Shown: positions 13,594 to 14,517 of the stretch, piece after piece
How the letters are laid out: every line of letters begins with the position of its first letter
Numbering within the stretch: position 1 is the stretch's first letter
Origin: Mageeibacillus sp. UBA3708
GTDB lineage: Bacteria; Bacillota; Clostridia; Saccharofermentanales; Saccharofermentanaceae
DNA: 14,517 nucleotides
Assembly (NCBI GenBank): GCA_002371375.1
Contig: DFIB01000115.1
Span: forward strand, 1-14,517
Direction of reading: 5' to 3'
The notes under the pieces: generated by a model
Databases searched by the model: none
What the model was told of the DNA's origin: nothing
What the model saw: the letters and a program-made list of their open reading frames with translations, nothing else
Program-made: the position numbers and the translations under genes

Positions 13594-14319
13594 ATGGGTC
13601 AGAAAGTTAACCCCCATGGTTTGAGAGTCGGCGTAATCAAGGATTGGAATGCCCGCTGGTACGCAGATAAGAAGACATTCGGTGATTATCTTGTAGAAGA
13701 CAAGAAGATCCGTGAGTTTGTTTTGAAGAAGACCGACGACATCGTTAAGGCTAACAGCAAGAATTCCAAAAAGCCCATCGATGAGGCAAGAACAAACGTT
13801 GCCGGTATCTCCGATCTGGTAATTGAGCGTAAGGACAGTGACAATATCAAGATCGTTATCAGAACAGGAAGCCCTGCTCTTGTAATCGGTTCAAAGGGTA
13901 CAAGCCTCTCACAGCTCCGCGACGCACTTAAGAAGAAGTTCGGCAAGGATTTCAACGTTGATGTTGAAGATATTAAGAACAGAGATGCTAATGCAACTCT
14001 CGTTGCACAGGGAATCGCTTCTCAGCTTGAGAACCGTGTATCCTTCCGCCGTGCAATGAAGAGAGCTATGTCCCAGGCAATGAAGCAGGACATCAAGGGT
14101 ATCAAGACAATGTGCTCCGGCCGTCTCGGCGGTGCCGAGATCGCAAGATCGGAGACATATCATGAAGGAACAATCCCTCTCCAGACACTGAGAGCTGACA
14201 TCGACTATGGTTTTGCAGAAGCAAATACAACATACGGTCGTATCGGTGTTAAGGTTTGGATCTACAACGGAGAGATCATTCCCGAGAAGAAGACCACAGA
14301 AGAAGGAGGACAGGCTTAA
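13594..14319 (+). CDS. rpsC: 30S ribosomal protein S3
   Basis: S3 (uS3) forms part of the mRNA entry tunnel and its helicase activity. The 241 residues start with [13 protein letters not shown], contain the KH domain with the GxxG-type loop in [14 protein letters not shown], and the C-terminal domain with [26 protein letters not shown] and [14 protein letters not shown]. The tail after that is short and acidic. AAGGAGG precedes the ATG at 13594. Its TAA stop shares one base with the rplP start. Confidence 0.97.
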   Translation: MGQKVNPHGLRVGVIKDWNARWYADKKTFGDYLVEDKKIREFVLKKTDDIVKANSKNSKKPIDEARTNVAGISDLVIERKDSDNIKIVIRTGSPALVIGSKGTSLSQLRDALKKKFGKDFNVDVEDIKNRDANATLVAQGIASQLENRVSFRRAMKRAMSQAMKQDIKGIKTMCSGRLGGAEIARSETYHEGTIPLQTLRADIDYGFAEANTTYGRIGVKVWIYNGEIIPEKKTTEEGGQA

Positions 14320-14517
14320 TGTTACTTCCTAAGAGAACAAAATACAGAAAGCAGCAGAGAGGCCGTATGAAGGGCAAGGCTTCCCGTGGCAACTTTGTTT
14401 CCTACGGTGAATACGGACTTATGGCTACAGAGCCCTGCTGGATCAAGTCAAATCAGATCGAAGCTGCCCGTATCGCTATCAACAGATACGTAAAGCGTGG
14501 CGGTAAAGTCTGGATCA
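14319..14517 (+). CDS. rplP: 50S ribosomal protein L16 (3' end missing)
   Basis: The first 66 residues of L16 (uL16), which helps position the A-site tRNA. The N-terminus [19 protein letters not shown] is diagnostic, followed by [30 protein letters not shown] and KRGGKVWI; the reading frame is open to the window end. The ATG overlaps the rpsC stop as TAATG, and AGAAGGAGGA (14301-14310) within rpsC serves as ribosome binding site. The gene order rpsC-rplP is the usual one. Confidence 0.97.
   Translation, partial: MLLPKRTKYRKQQRGRMKGKASRGNFVSYGEYGLMATEPCWIKSNQIEAARIAINRYVKRGGKVWI

Overview
The window looks like chromosome from a Gram-positive anaerobe of the class Clostridia, probably an Oscillospirales/Lachnospirales-type gut or rumen lineage. 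The reasons are the canonical low-GC Gram-positive S10 operon order, strong AGGAGG ribosome binding sites, a CdaR/PucR-like regulator next to ftsEX, and a UgpC/MsmX-type sugar ABC ATPase. No genus can be fixed from the sequence alone. I see no phage, insertion sequence, CRISPR array, tRNA or rRNA.

Layout. Bases 1-672 hold the 3' part of a carbohydrate ABC transporter ATPase and a textbook terminator. Bases 750-1943 encode a membrane-anchored or secreted protein with eight cell-wall-binding (GW-type) repeats and a C39-like cysteine peptidase domain. Bases 2052-3433 hold a convergent minus-strand gene with its own promoter and terminator; it encodes a multi-pass protein of the 'conserved TM helix' mechanosensitive-channel-like family. 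From a divergent promoter near 3506-3534 a tightly packed block runs to 9525: CdaR/PucR-like regulator, ftsE, ftsX, coiled-coil M23 endopeptidase, SAM methyltransferase and hslO (Hsp33). The first four form a coherent division and wall-cleavage module. In this family FtsEX is the ATP-driven membrane switch that controls a secreted coiled-coil peptidoglycan hydrolase, and the regulator may set its expression. The last two genes are probably carried on the same transcript.

Bases 9526-9914 contain no gene. They hold a strong sigma-A-type promoter (9583-9611) and a leader of about 300 nt with several helices, including an 8-bp long-range helix and a hairpin ending in five T residues. This is a good candidate for a transcription-attenuating ribosomal protein leader. 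It precedes the S10 operon: rpsJ, rplC, rplD, rplW, rplB, rpsS, rplV, rpsC and rplP (cut by the window end).

Most of the window is ordinary core genome. The features most worth a second look are the S10 leader with competing pairings, an acidic tail of about 90 residues on FtsE, a lysine-rich N-terminal extension of about 50 residues on ribosomal protein L22, seven cysteines outside the zinc site in Hsp33, and the regulator built into the ftsEX operon.
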